From: Pseudanabaena sp. Salubria-1
GTDB lineage: Bacteria; Cyanobacteriota; Cyanobacteriia; Pseudanabaenales; Pseudanabaenaceae
Direction: 5' to 3'
Length of the DNA stretch: 64,000 nt
Assembly (NCBI GenBank): GCA_023336205.1
Contig: JALQCR010000005.1
Span: forward strand, 1-64,000
Shown in pieces: positions 53,819 through 63,597 of this stretch. The notes under the pieces were generated by a model that made no database searches, was not told the origin of the DNA, and saw only the letters and a list, made by a program, of their open reading frames with translations. A program made the position numbers and the translations under genes. How positions within the stretch are numbered: the first letter of the stretch is position 1; each line of letters begins with the position of its first letter.

Positions 53819-56389
53819 TTAACGCATCGACTCGCGATGAACTTTGACTAACCTGACTTCATCTTCTTCAGCAAGGTACTTATTCATCATGTAAACAACA
53901 TACTCAGGTTTGAGATTGCTGTCAGGCTTGCAACTACCCATAAAATGAATTTTCGGAAATTCAGGATCGGGATTAGTGACATTGATTGCAAAAATGCGAT
54001 CGCGTAATTCCAACATTTGATTGCGTCCCGATTTTGAGACTTTCGGCATTTGGATGGAAGTTGCCGCGAGGACACAGTAACCTGCACCTTCAAGCAGATC
54101 CATAATGTCGGCAGCATTGCGCTCTTTGGGCGTAATAAAAGCAAGCGTGAGCGTATATTCGGCAACTTCAAGAATAGAATCTAAGGATGGCGAATGGACT
54201 TCCACTTCTTCGATCGCATAAATTGGTAAATCATCATCAAGTTCCGCACTAAAACGTTGTTGAAACTCGGTAATGGGAATATGCGCCGTTAATTCAAAAT
54301 CCACAAATTCGGCATTGCTGGTTTGACCGAGGGGGAGAGCCTTAGCAATGGAAATACGCGGTAATGGATTAAAACCCTCAGTATGGGCGACAGGTATGGC
54401 AGCACGTCGGGCTGCGCGTTGGAAGAAGCGATGCAAATCCAGATGGGAAATCAGGCTCATGTCGCCGAGCTTGCCAAACTTGAGACGGACGCGCTGTACT
54501 CTCGGTGGAACAATCGGCTTCTCTAGAGAAATGGGAGGAATTTCGGGTGGTGGAATCACGATGTTATGTCCAAAGGCGGGACCACAAACTCCACAAGCAG
54601 AGCAGCCACCAAAGGAACAGTCAGGCACAATTTGAGCGGCGATCGCCCTTTCCCAGTCTTCGATCAGCCATTGTTTATCAATACCCGTATCAACATGATC
54701 CCAAGGTAAATCATCTTGCATTTTTAGCGATGGCGCATCCCATACGAGATCCGCCTCTGCGATCGCCTGAGTCCAAGCGCCAAAAGCTTTCTCGGTATTC
54801 TCAAACCATGAATCCATACCTGCGCCCAGTTGCCATGCCCGATACACGACTTTACCTAAGCGGCGATCGCCTCGTCCGACAAAATCTTCCATCGCACTGA
54901 TGCGAATATCGGTGTAGTTGACTTTGACATTAGATAAACGGCGAAACTCTTGGCGCAATAATTTCTGCTTCTGCACAAAGTCGCCACTAGACACAGTATG
55001 CCATTGGAAAGGAGTATGGGGCTTGGGAGTGAAATTAGAAATGGTGATATTCACAGATAGTTTCTTGCGCCCTTTTTCCGAACATTCATTCTGCAACCAT
55101 GCCACCGTATCGACAATCCCAATTACATCTTCATCGGTTTCCGTCGGCAAGCCAATCATGAAATAGAGCTTCACCTTGTCCCAACCTTGGGTATAGGCAG
55201 TTTTAATCCCTTGCAGCAGTTCCTCATCGGTCAAACCCTTATTAATCACATCACGCAAACGCTGCGTACCTGCTTCGGGCGCAAAGGTCAGCCCCTGCTG
55301 TTGACGACCATCACCACTGCGTAACATATGCGCGATATTCTCATCAAAGCGATCAACTCTCTGGCTCGGCAATGAGAGAGTTATATGCTCATCTTTAAAG
55401 CGATTTTTAATCTGTACGCCCACCGATGGCAGCGCCAGATAATCGGAACAAGAGAGAGATAACAAAGAGAACTCGTTATAGCCTGTTTCCCGCAGAGCTT
55501 TCTCAATCGTATCCACAACCTTCTCAGGATCGACATCACGGGCGGGACGAGTGAGCATCCCTGGTTGGCAAAAACGACAGCCACGAGTGCATCCGCGCCG
55601 AATTTCGATGGTTAGGCGATCGTGAACCGTCTCAACTAATGGAACTAAGCCAATACTATGTTCGGGCATCGGAGTGGCGACACGGCGCAGAGCGCGAGGC
55701 GAGACATCATGGCGATTGGGTGCGATCGCGCCAGTCTTGATATCCATGTCATAAAATTCAGGCACGTATACACCATCAACTTCATTAGCCAGCGCTAACA
55801 GGGTTTCACGGCGAGTTTTGCCTGCTAATTTGGAATCTTTAAGAACTTCACCAATTTCAGGTAATAATTCTTCTCCATCACCAAGGGCAAAGAAATCAAA
55901 GAAGTCGGCGTATGGTTCAGGATTAGAAGTCGCTGTTTGTCCTCCCGCAAAGATTAAAGGACAATCCTCAATACTCAATTCACTCCTTTCTCGCCATGTC
56001 ATCGGAATATTCGCCAGATCCAACATTTCTAAAACATTGGTTGCGCCTAGCTCATAGCTAAGACTAAAGCCCAAAATGTCAAATTCCCGTAGCGATCGCT
56101 TTGACTCAACGGCAAATAAATCAGTTTTAGTTTCGCGTAATTTTGCCGAGAGGTCGGGTGCGGGTAAATAGGCGCGATCGCATAGCTGCCCATCCTTGGA
56201 ATTAATAATGCTGTAAAGGATGATATGCCCCAAGTTGGACGCGCCCACCTCATAAATTTCAGGATAAGTTAGTGACCAGCGCACGATCGCATTGTCCCAA
56301 GGTTTGCGAACTGCGCCAAACTCGTTACCTAGATAACGGGCAGGTTTAAGGATTTCGGAGTTAAGTAACTGTTCTACGGGTACGGGCAT
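53819..56389 (-). CDS. B12-binding radical SAM protein (TIGR03960-like) fused to DUF2344
   Basis: This protein has 856 residues. The N-terminal half has a B12-binding-like region (VGASNLGHIILYSIIN). A radical SAM domain with the cluster ligands RGCTRGCRFCQPGML (C-x3-C-x2-C) follows. Downstream are VKLYFMIGLPTETDEDV, the cysteine motif FGGCSACGVCG and a DUF2344 domain (VQRVRLKFGKLGDMSLISHLDLHRFFQRAARRAAIPVAHTEGFNPLPRISIA). The family is common in bacteria, often near rne/rng genes, which are not seen here. The substrate is unknown; a tRNA or RNA modification role is inferred. Confidence 0.9.
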   Translation of the reverse strand: MPVPVEQLLNSEILKPARYLGNEFGAVRKPWDNAIVRWSLTYPEIYEVGASNLGHIILYSIINSKDGQLCDRAYLPAPDLSAKLRETKTDLFAVESKRSLREFDILGFSLSYELGATNVLEMLDLANIPMTWRERSELSIEDCPLIFAGGQTATSNPEPYADFFDFFALGDGEELLPEIGEVLKDSKLAGKTRRETLLALANEVDGVYVPEFYDMDIKTGAIAPNRHDVSPRALRRVATPMPEHSIGLVPLVETVHDRLTIEIRRGCTRGCRFCQPGMLTRPARDVDPEKVVDTIEKALRETGYNEFSLLSLSCSDYLALPSVGVQIKNRFKDEHITLSLPSQRVDRFDENIAHMLRSGDGRQQQGLTFAPEAGTQRLRDVINKGLTDEELLQGIKTAYTQGWDKVKLYFMIGLPTETDEDVIGIVDTVAWLQNECSEKGRKKLSVNITISNFTPKPHTPFQWHTVSSGDFVQKQKLLRQEFRRLSNVKVNYTDIRISAMEDFVGRGDRRLGKVVYRAWQLGAGMDSWFENTEKAFGAWTQAIAEADLVWDAPSLKMQDDLPWDHVDTGIDKQWLIEDWERAIAAQIVPDCSFGGCSACGVCGPAFGHNIVIPPPEIPPISLEKPIVPPRVQRVRLKFGKLGDMSLISHLDLHRFFQRAARRAAIPVAHTEGFNPLPRISIAKALPLGQTSNAEFVDFELTAHIPITEFQQRFSAELDDDLPIYAIEEVEVHSPSLDSILEVAEYTLTLAFITPKERNAADIMDLLEGAGYCVLAATSIQMPKVSKSGRNQMLELRDRIFAINVTNPDPEFPKIHFMGSCKPDSNLKPEYVVYMMNKYLAEEDEVRLVKVHRESMR

Positions 56390-56488
56390 AACTGAGATTA
56401 ATTTTAGGGTTTGCTAGCAGCTAAATGTTCAGCGAGGGAGGTTTGAATAATATTTTGGGGCGTTACGCCTAAGCGGTTGGCTTCGCGA

Positions 56489-57589
56489 TCAATAGGCTAC
56501 AGGATCTGTTAGCCTTCTTAACATATCGAGCACCCATTTACCTACATCTTCGGACTTCGTCTCACAGGGAATTTTATTATTTTCACCTTTGTATACAAGT
56601 CGCTGCATTTTTCCACTGGTAGAGGTAAGTTCAGCTTGAATTCCTCGATCTTCAATCCATTTTTTTACTTCGTCAAGATTATTAAGTGGATTCCAAAACT
56701 GCATCCACCACCCTGATGGTGTTATAAAAACATCGAGTTGCAACCAGAAAGTATCACTAAACTTAATTGTGTACCATATAACATCTTGAAAATCCTTTGG
56801 CGATCCCCATGAACCTGATGTAATTGGATAAGGTAATTCAACTACATCATCGGATACTATCGAACCTAAAAGATTTACTCTACGTCTTAGATCTTTGCGT
56901 AACAAGCCTAATTCAGTAATTAGTGTTTCGATATCTTGTTGATTATCACGAAAATATTCAAACCGTTGCTGATCCATAGAAGTTTCTCTTTGTAAGTTTT
57001 GAATGGTTTGGATGAAGTCACGCAGGAATGTTATATGTGGCTCACGAGCAGTTAGAAAATAGGAGCCAATATTTGCGATAACTTTTTGAAATAACAAATC
57101 ATAGGTAATTGGATAAAATCCACACAGACAAGGAGTTTCCTTTATGGAGCGTAATGACAATAGTACTTTGTAAACTTTGCAACCTTTAGGAAGATATTTA
57201 TCAAGGTGTTTTGCATAGTCCTTAAAAGGATTGTCCTCATAGGCAAAGATTTTGTTTTCAATTCCTAAAATAAAATCGTCAGACTCAATCACTAAATCAA
57301 TACGCTTATCTTTGTCTGTCGATTCTTCACGTCTTACATCAATGTTCTGTCCATTAATTACAACTTTCTCATTGATAAGGGTAAAAATTGAATCTAACAG
57401 AAGCGAATCAAATCCATGTTCATTGTCAGGCTGAAGATAAAACTGAAGAATGTTGCTACAAACATTTTCGTAGTGAGGATATCCCGCAATTTCCATGAAA
57501 GTTGGTTCATGTTTTTGGGAAGGGGGTAAACTCTTTAAACCTTCAAGGAGGTGAGTTATTTGTTCGATGGACAAAACAGATGAAGTCAC
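56489..57589 (-). CDS. PD-(D/E)XK nuclease superfamily protein (PDDEXK_4-like)
   Basis: This protein has 366 residues. The N-terminal part has ERTDKDKRIDL-like sequence: REESTDKDKRIDLVIESDDFILGIENKIFAYEDNPFKDYAKHLD. Here Asp in RIDLVIE, Glu and Lys in GIENKI form the nuclease motif, followed by the conserved Gln-less helix. The C-terminal half is a mixed domain with several aromatic residues (WLQLDVFITPSGWWMQFWNP). Such proteins occur as restriction-related or DNA-repair nucleases. It is a lone gene next to a Uma2 nuclease, so a mobile or defence origin is possible. Confidence 0.8.
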   Translation of the reverse strand: MTSSVLSIEQITHLLEGLKSLPPSQKHEPTFMEIAGYPHYENVCSNILQFYLQPDNEHGFDSLLLDSIFTLINEKVVINGQNIDVRREESTDKDKRIDLVIESDDFILGIENKIFAYEDNPFKDYAKHLDKYLPKGCKVYKVLLSLRSIKETPCLCGFYPITYDLLFQKVIANIGSYFLTAREPHITFLRDFIQTIQNLQRETSMDQQRFEYFRDNQQDIETLITELGLLRKDLRRRVNLLGSIVSDDVVELPYPITSGSWGSPKDFQDVIWYTIKFSDTFWLQLDVFITPSGWWMQFWNPLNNLDEVKKWIEDRGIQAELTSTSGKMQRLVYKGENNKIPCETKSEDVGKWVLDMLRRLTDPVAY

Positions 57590-57890
57590 AGTTTTTTAAG
57601 TCAATAATTTAGCAAATTGCTAAGTTGTTAAATCCAAATTTAACATGAAGTGTTAATTGCTTGATCTAGTAAATCCTTACTAGTAGCCAGATATTTGAGA
57701 TCGATATTGTATCATCCGAATAACCTCAAAAGTTTCTTAGCTATTTAATGGGTATTATAGGCGATCGCAAAATGAGTAAAATGAGACCATCACCAAAAAT
57801 GTGGTTTTTTATGGCATACAGTTCTTGTGTAATCAGTTGCTAATCTTGTCATAATTTGTAATTTGTAATTTGTATAGGAGGCGATCGCAT
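57590..57890. promoter_or_regulatory. Gene-free region before the Uma2 gene
   Basis: AT-rich spacer of about 300 bp between divergent genes. It contains a HIP1 site, three short direct repeats of AATTTGT near 57850-57872 and the strong ribosome binding site AGGAGG at 57876-57881, nine bases before ATG 57891. No clear promoter box is identified. Confidence 0.4.
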
Positions 57891-58463
57891 ATGGTTTTAG
57901 CAGCTACTAAGCGATATACCGCGTCAGAATATATAGCTCTAGAGGACAAAGCCGAATTTAAAAGCGAATTTATTAACGGAGAAATTATCCCAATGGCAGG
58001 AGCTTCCGCAAATCACAATAAAATCGCCTTAAATGTATGTCGGCTATTACCTCTAGCAATTGGCGAGCAAACCTATGAGATATTCATGAGTGATATGCGG
58101 CTATGGCTTCCTGAATATAGTCGTTATACCTATCCTGATGTGATGGTGGTTTCTGGTGAGCCAGCTTTTGTTGATCAAAGACAGATGGAAGTTACTAATC
58201 CCTGTTTGATTATTGAGATTCTATCTAGCTCCACCCAAGCCTATGATCATGACAGTAAATTTCGTCAATATCGCTCTATTCCTAGTTTTTGGGAATATGT
58301 TTTGGTTTATCAAAATGGCTATGAAGTTGATCACTATGTCAAGGAGTCGGAAGATCGGTGGGTATTGATGACCTATAAGGGAGAAGAATCTGTGATTGAG
58401 TTAGTATCAATGCGGATAGGAATCAGATTAAGAGATTTGTATAAGCGAGTGAAGTTTGACTGA
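57891..58463 (+). CDS. Uma2-family putative endonuclease (DUF820)
   Basis: This protein has 190 residues from ATG 57891, chosen because AGGAGG lies nine bases upstream. Conserved parts of DUF820/Uma2 are RYTASEYIALEDKAEFKSEFINGEIIPMAGAS, YTYPDVMVVSGEPAF (the PD) and CLIIEILSSSTQAYDHDSKFRQYRSIPSFWEYVLV with the E-x-L/Lys core. This is a PD-(D/E)XK-type fold that multiplies in cyanobacterial genomes. The function is unknown. It ends 40 bp before coaBC. Confidence 0.9.
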   Translation: MVLAATKRYTASEYIALEDKAEFKSEFINGEIIPMAGASANHNKIALNVCRLLPLAIGEQTYEIFMSDMRLWLPEYSRYTYPDVMVVSGEPAFVDQRQMEVTNPCLIIEILSSSTQAYDHDSKFRQYRSIPSFWEYVLVYQNGYEVDHYVKESEDRWVLMTYKGEESVIELVSMRIGIRLRDLYKRVKFD

Positions 58464-58503
58464 TCAACCGCTTTGTAAATCCGTAGAATAGCTGTAAGGA
58501 AGT

Positions 58504-59712
58504 ATGAATCATGTATTAATTGGAATATCAGGAGGCATTGCCGCCTACAAGGTTTGCGAAGTTGTTTCAAGCTTGGCAAAACGCGGCATTGAAGTGCGAG
58601 TGATCTTAACCAAATCAGCAGCGGAATTTGTCACGCCACTTACTTTTGCTACACTTTCACGCCAACCTGCCTATACCGATGCTGACTTTTGGCAACCGAG
58701 CAATGGTAGACCATTACATATTGAGTTAGCAGAATGGGCTGACATATTTTTGCTAGCACCAGTAACCGCCAACACCTTGGCGAAACTCTCTTATGGCATG
58801 GCAGACAACCTACTTACAAATACAGTCCTAGCTTCTACTTGTCCGATTCTATTTGCGCCTGCGATGAATACGACCATGTGGCTCCAACCCTCTGTCCAAG
58901 GGAATTGGCATAAATTATTACAAGATAATCGATATACAGCGATCGCACCGACGGATGGGATTCTCGCCTGTGATGCAGTTGGAACAGGGAGAATGGCGGA
59001 GCCAGAAATAATTTTGGAATATTTAGAATCTTTTCTATTTACTAATGGAAAACAAGATTTAAAAGGGAAGAAGATTTTAGTGAATGCTGGCGGAACTCGC
59101 GAATTTATCGATCCTGTGCGCTTTATCGGCAATCCATCCACAGGTAAGCAGGGAATTGCGATCGCTAAAGCCGCTGTGCATCGTGGCGCAAATGTTACAC
59201 TTATAACTGCCTCCAGTTCCTCTCTCCCTATGGAAGAGGGGCTAGGGATGAGGTTAGTCCGCACTGCCGCAGAAATGCACAAGGATATGCTTGAAGAATT
59301 TCCATTAGCCGATATCACGATCGCAGCAGCAGCCATAGGTGATGTGCGATCGCAATTTCAGAGCGATCGCAAGTTACCCAAATCAGAACTTCCTTTAAAT
59401 CTAGAACTAGAATATATTCCCGATATTGTTGCCGATCTTGCCAGTCGCAAACGTTCTGATCAATTGCTAGTAGGCTTTGCGGCTCAAACTGGGAATGAGT
59501 CAGAGGTCTTATCGGCGGCAAAAGAGAAGTTAGCGCGAAAAGGGCTAGATGCGATCGCGGCTAATGCGGTTAATAGTTCTCAAACTGGATTTGGAACTGA
59601 TACCAATCAAGCCACATTTATTCGTAAAAATGGCAATACCCAATCTACGCCCCTCTGTTCAAAATTAGAACTTGCCCATCGTCTATTCGATTTTTTGTTA
59701 ACCAGTGATTAA
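58504..59712 (+). CDS. coaBC: Bifunctional phosphopantothenoylcysteine decarboxylase / phosphopantothenate-cysteine ligase
   Basis: This 402-residue protein performs two steps of coenzyme A synthesis. The CoaC half (1-180) begins LIGISGGIAAYKVCEVVSSL, has active-site His in RPLHIELAEWAD, the APVTANTLAKLSYGMADNLL and the cofactor loop PAMNTTMW. The CoaB half shows KKILVNAGGTREFIDPVRFIGNPSTGKQGIAIAKAA and LLVGFAAQTG. A short insertion ASSSSLPMEEGLGMRLV lies in CoaB where most members have a simple loop. It is encoded by a GC-rich dispersed repeat (59217-59250) also present in polA. The frame is intact. Confidence 0.93.
   Translation: MNHVLIGISGGIAAYKVCEVVSSLAKRGIEVRVILTKSAAEFVTPLTFATLSRQPAYTDADFWQPSNGRPLHIELAEWADIFLLAPVTANTLAKLSYGMADNLLTNTVLASTCPILFAPAMNTTMWLQPSVQGNWHKLLQDNRYTAIAPTDGILACDAVGTGRMAEPEIILEYLESFLFTNGKQDLKGKKILVNAGGTREFIDPVRFIGNPSTGKQGIAIAKAAVHRGANVTLITASSSSLPMEEGLGMRLVRTAAEMHKDMLEEFPLADITIAAAAIGDVRSQFQSDRKLPKSELPLNLELEYIPDIVADLASRKRSDQLLVGFAAQTGNESEVLSAAKEKLARKGLDAIAANAVNSSQTGFGTDTNQATFIRKNGNTQSTPLCSKLELAHRLFDFLLTSD
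59217..59252. repeat. Dispersed GC-rich repeat inside coaBC
   Basis: TTCCTCTCTCCCTATGGAAG followed by AGGGGCTAGGGATGAGG matches the polA repeat in opposite gene orientation, with several changes. In-frame and harmless at protein level. Confidence 0.6.
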
Positions 59713-59750
59713 AAATAGTAGGGGCAATTCATGAATTGCCCCTACTATTT
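59713..59750. terminator. Bidirectional terminator between coaBC and the GHL10-like gene
   Basis: Perfect 18-bp arms 59713-59730 and 59733-59750 with a 2-nt centre lie between two convergent genes. Confidence 0.8.
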
Positions 59751-59752
59751 CT

Positions 59753-61348
59753 CTAATTTGGTGTTGTCGCTGGCTCTAGACCTGTGGCTTTACCAAATTT
59801 ACGAAGGCGATCGCTTTCGGGTTCCATCCAAGCATAGACAAAATGACTAATGCAATTAATCTTTGGCTGCCTAGCCAATATCGCCCTTGTTTGGATTTCA
59901 AAGCTAGGATGTCCATCAAACCCTTGCCCCCAAGTTCCTGCCAGAACTGGACAAACCAATGTCTCAGGTGCTGATTGGCGGACAACTTCAGCGACTTGAT
60001 CGGCAACGCAGCTACCATCACTACAAAGTGCATAGGTCATCGGATGACGTTCCATATTCTTAGGGAAACGATCCCAAGGCTGCATTCTTGCCTCAAATTT
60101 GCCTGATTCAGTACGATTACCATTGGGAAAGAAAACAGTGCCAATGGGAATATTATTTTGCTGAAGAGGAGCTGTGATTGTGTTTACAAAATTAATCACA
60201 CCTTTATAGGCATGGTTTGTAGTGATATTCCAGAGTAATCCTTCCGCGATCGCAGCAGTTTCTCTAGGATTTTTAATATTTGTCGGTCTCACCTTAATGT
60301 TATCTGTCAGTTTCTTCTCAGTCTGAACCACATCATCAGCCGTTAGATCCCCATTTTGAAGATAGATCTCCATGAGTTCTCTCACAGTTTTATTGTCAAT
60401 ACTATTCAGCAAAGCTGTTCGCGAAGCTTTTCCATGAATCCATAGCTGCTTGACGTTATCAATCAACTCGCCAGTGGAATTAGTGGGATAGCGCACATAA
60501 TCAAAGACCATCCCGTCGGGATTGCGTTGCATCAGCGCTTTGACTACGGATGTCAGATCAGCTTTAGCGATCGCATTGTACGGATCGGCAAATAGATGAT
60601 CAGCTTCATAGGCATCTTCATAAAAAGCTCGTCCATTACTAACTAAGCTGCGATCAAAGTTGGTATTGGCAATACTATTTTCCCCTTTGCCATTAAGTGC
60701 TATAGCTCCCGAACGCCCCTTAATTTCGCTATAACCATAGCCGAAATTCATCGCAAATGACCATCCATAAACTTTGATGCCCCGGGCTCTCCCGATCTCG
60801 ATCGCTTGTTTCCACAGATCATAGTCCGCTGGCACTTCCCCCGCCTTGACCGACTCTTCCATCACCGATCGCCAAGGCGTAGGATTGTCGGAAACTGGCA
60901 GTAACACCCGCCCATCATAAAAAACTTCGACAAAGACTTGGTTATAGCCACGATTAGCCATTTTATCGAAAACATCTTCTAATACACCTGCTTTGACATC
61001 ATTGGGATATAGCCGCAGCCAAGTGGCTTGAGTTTGGGGTGTATTGCGATCGCGACAGGCTTGTAATTCTGATTTGTGTTTTTGAATGATCGCCTGATAT
61101 TGATCTTGTGCTTTTTGATCACGAGGACTTATGACTAAAGCCGATTTTCGGAGTTCATGTTTCCGCAAAATTTCCGCAGTACTCATGTCACAGGTTGGTT
61201 TACCCCATAGAATCTTGTCGGGCAACGCCCCCGCGATCGCATTCCCAGAAAAGACCGTACTTAAACAACAAGTAAAAGACGCGATCGACAGTAAATTAAA
61301 TTTATTAAGCTTTTTGCTGATTTTTTTCGGTTTTATTTTGTATTTCAT
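59753..61348 (-). CDS. Exported family-10 glycosyl hydrolase-like (GHL10/DUF187-type) protein
   Basis: This protein has 531 residues. A basic N-terminus and hydrophobic stretch (NLLSIASFTCCLSTVFSGNAIAG) form a signal peptide, so it is exported. The domain has TWLRLYPNDV, VFDKMANRGYNQVFVEVFYDGRVLLPVSD, ARGIKVYGWSFAMNFGYGY, NPDGMVFDYVRYPTN and a later YAWMEPESDRL. This is a TIM-barrel related to GHL10 (PF02638). The DGMVFDYVRYP stretch contains acidic residues at the expected catalytic strand. The substrate is unknown; envelope polysaccharide is likely. Confidence 0.8.
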   Translation of the reverse strand: MKYKIKPKKISKKLNKFNLLSIASFTCCLSTVFSGNAIAGALPDKILWGKPTCDMSTAEILRKHELRKSALVISPRDQKAQDQYQAIIQKHKSELQACRDRNTPQTQATWLRLYPNDVKAGVLEDVFDKMANRGYNQVFVEVFYDGRVLLPVSDNPTPWRSVMEESVKAGEVPADYDLWKQAIEIGRARGIKVYGWSFAMNFGYGYSEIKGRSGAIALNGKGENSIANTNFDRSLVSNGRAFYEDAYEADHLFADPYNAIAKADLTSVVKALMQRNPDGMVFDYVRYPTNSTGELIDNVKQLWIHGKASRTALLNSIDNKTVRELMEIYLQNGDLTADDVVQTEKKLTDNIKVRPTNIKNPRETAAIAEGLLWNITTNHAYKGVINFVNTITAPLQQNNIPIGTVFFPNGNRTESGKFEARMQPWDRFPKNMERHPMTYALCSDGSCVADQVAEVVRQSAPETLVCPVLAGTWGQGFDGHPSFEIQTRAILARQPKINCISHFVYAWMEPESDRLRKFGKATGLEPATTPN

Positions 61349-61480
61349 AGACTTAAGAAATAGTAAGGTTGGGGATCAGGAAATCTCATAGAAACAAATC
61401 CTATACCATCTAAGTTTTTATAGACGAACTAGGCTTAACAATGTGGCAAACTGACAAGTGTATTTCAGACTCTCCTCACC

Positions 61481-62632
61481 ATGCTCCATAACCCTGCCAG
61501 ATTTAAACCTAGTCCCATCGAAGATGATTCTGAAGAGAATGATGATGAATTAGAGTTTTATGACTTCAATGAACCCGAACCAGGCAGCCCACCTGGAACG
61601 CTAATCATTGATGAAGATGCCACTATTCCCAATATTTTCTTGATTGATTACAATGCTGAAGAAGCCCTAGGGGTTCAGCTTGCTACACCCGAAGAATGTT
61701 TTCCTTATCTAGATAGCCACTCAGTTTCATGGGTAGATGTCCAAGGGCTAGGTTCTGAAGATGTCTTGCAACGCCTAGGCAAAGTGTTTAACCTCCATGC
61801 ACTTGTGCTTGAAGATATTGTCAATATTCCTCAACGTCCCAAGGTAGAGAGTTTTGAGGATCAGGAGTTGATCATCCTGCATATGGTGACTAGTCGTGAA
61901 GATGGTAGGGGGTTTTATGATGAGCAGGTAAGTTTGATCCTAGGTCGAAACTATATTCTCACCGTCCAAGAGGAACCTGAAAATGATGTGTTTGAGCCAA
62001 TTCGTCAGCGCATTCATCGCAATCGAGGTGTAATCCGATCTCAAAAGTCTGATTACCTCGCCTATGCACTGATTGATGCGATCGTTGATGGGTTTTTCCC
62101 TGTGCTGGAGGACTATGGCGAACGTCTCGAAGATTTGCAGGACGAAGTAGTTGATAAGCCCACTCGCCAAACCCTCGATAAAATCCATAAAATCAAGCGC
62201 GAACTATTATTATTACGGCGTGCAATTTGGCCACAGCGCGACGCAATTAATTCGCTAATTCGGGAAGAAAGTCCTTTGATTGATCGTGAGGTACGGGTGT
62301 TCTTGCGTGATTGTTATGACCACACTGTACAAGTTATGGATATGGTTGAGACCTATCGCGAACTTGCTGCTAACTTGATGGATATTTATCTGTCATCGTT
62401 GAGCAATAGCACCAACGAGATCATGCGCTTTTTAACTGTGATTTCCACGGTGTTTATTCCGCTTACCTTTGTGGCAGGCGTATATGGCATGAATTTTGAT
62501 ACTGAATTAGGAAATATGCCCGAATTGAAATTACCGTATGGCTATGCTCTCTGTTGGCTACTAATGCTATCGATGTCTGGGGGATTGTTATTTTTCTTTT
62601 GGAAAAAAGGCTGGCTATTTAGCCCAAAATAA
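61481..62632 (+). CDS. corA: Magnesium/cobalt transporter CorA
   Basis: This 383-residue CorA transporter has an acidic N-terminal cytoplasmic domain of about 310 residues. Near residue 330 lies the first pore helix (FLTVISTVFIPLTFVAGVYGMNF) with the selectivity motif GMN, then the periplasmic loop DTELGNMPELKLPYGY and second helix WLLMLSMSGGLLFFFWKKGWL. It moves Mg2+ through a pentamer in the cytoplasmic membrane. All key parts are present. A palindrome follows at 62640. Confidence 0.95.
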   Translation: MLHNPARFKPSPIEDDSEENDDELEFYDFNEPEPGSPPGTLIIDEDATIPNIFLIDYNAEEALGVQLATPEECFPYLDSHSVSWVDVQGLGSEDVLQRLGKVFNLHALVLEDIVNIPQRPKVESFEDQELIILHMVTSREDGRGFYDEQVSLILGRNYILTVQEEPENDVFEPIRQRIHRNRGVIRSQKSDYLAYALIDAIVDGFFPVLEDYGERLEDLQDEVVDKPTRQTLDKIHKIKRELLLLRRAIWPQRDAINSLIREESPLIDREVRVFLRDCYDHTVQVMDMVETYRELAANLMDIYLSSLSNSTNEIMRFLTVISTVFIPLTFVAGVYGMNFDTELGNMPELKLPYGYALCWLLMLSMSGGLLFFFWKKGWLFSPK

Positions 62633-62639
62633 AGTTACT

Positions 62640-62672
62640 TCAAAACATAAAATGGCGTAGCCCTTTTATGTT
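62640..62672. repeat. Fragment of repeat B, GC-GTA-GC loop
   Basis: ACATAAAATGGCGTAGCCCT followed by TTTATGT is the inverted third hairpin of repeat B; the next 70 bp hold its other hairpins (CAACAAAAGTG and its partner), so a decayed element lies after corA. Confidence 0.55.
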
Positions 62673-62789
62673 TTGAAAGCCCTTACAGAGTTTGTTTTTT
62701 AATCAACAAAAGTGTCGCCGCATTTTTGTTGATTTGCATAAGATCCGTGAAAACCAACAATCCGCATAATCCGTGATTCAGACTTTATT

Positions 62790-63593
62790 GTGTTACTTCC
62801 TCAACCTCACAAGCGCAGACTGCAAAGGGTGACTTTACAAGCACACCAAGTCTCACCAGTTTTACAAATTAATAGCGCGATCGCCCTCACCTCTGAGCAA
62901 AGACATTACCTATGCAATGTATTGCGTTTAGAATCTGAATCTGAATTTATCGCCCTCGATCGCCAAGGTGGATGGTGGTTAGCTCAATTGTCAGTAGATC
63001 TAGATACTGCCAAGATTATTGCCAAGCTAGAAAATAATTCGGAATTATCTGCCCAGATTACCCTTGGCATCGCCATGCCCAAAGGTAGCAATATCGAGTC
63101 AGTAATTCGGCAAACTACAGAGTTAGGGGTACGCCAGATTGTGCCGTTATTTAGCGATCGCACAATTATCAAGTCTGGTACAGAAATTGGTAATCAAAAA
63201 CGCGATCGCTGGCAACGCATAGCCGAAGAGGCTGCTGAACTCTCGATGCGTACCTACGTGCCTGAAATAAATAATCCAACAACATTAACTTCTTGGTGTG
63301 AGCATCTTGCTAACGTACCATCACCAATTTTGAAATATATTTGCGTGATTAGTCCCAATGTGACGCATTTGCTTACGAGCCTACAAGGCTCAAGTTATTC
63401 ATCAGACTTTGTTGAAAACAAAGGACAAATAATTATAGCTACTGGCTGCGAAGGGGGCTGGACTACTAGAGAAGAAGAAATGGCGATCGCATCGGGTTTT
63501 GTCCCCGTGTCATTAGGCGATCGGGTGTTATCTGCTGTTACAGCACCAGTAGTAGCTTTATCTATAGTCAGCGCATTCAGTGACTGTAGATAA
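62790..63593 (+). CDS. rsmE: 16S rRNA (uracil-1498-N3)-methyltransferase
   Basis: This 267-residue SPOUT methyltransferase has an N-terminal PUA-like part (QRHYLCNVLRLESESEFIALD) and a knotted C-terminal domain. ITLGIAMPKGSNIESVIRQTTELGVRQIVPLFSDRT, RWQRIAEEAAELSMRTYVPEI and the cofactor loop IIATGCEGGWTTREEEM are conserved, ending VPVSLGDRVLSAVTAPVVALSIVSA. In many RsmE proteins the end reads LG.RILR.ETA; this sequence has LGDRVLSAVTA, a variant. The start is GTG at 62790. Single gene, intact. Confidence 0.92.
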   Translation: MLLPQPHKRRLQRVTLQAHQVSPVLQINSAIALTSEQRHYLCNVLRLESESEFIALDRQGGWWLAQLSVDLDTAKIIAKLENNSELSAQITLGIAMPKGSNIESVIRQTTELGVRQIVPLFSDRTIIKSGTEIGNQKRDRWQRIAEEAAELSMRTYVPEINNPTTLTSWCEHLANVPSPILKYICVISPNVTHLLTSLQGSSYSSDFVENKGQIIIATGCEGGWTTREEEMAIASGFVPVSLGDRVLSAVTAPVVALSIVSAFSDCR

Positions 63594-63597
63594 GGTG

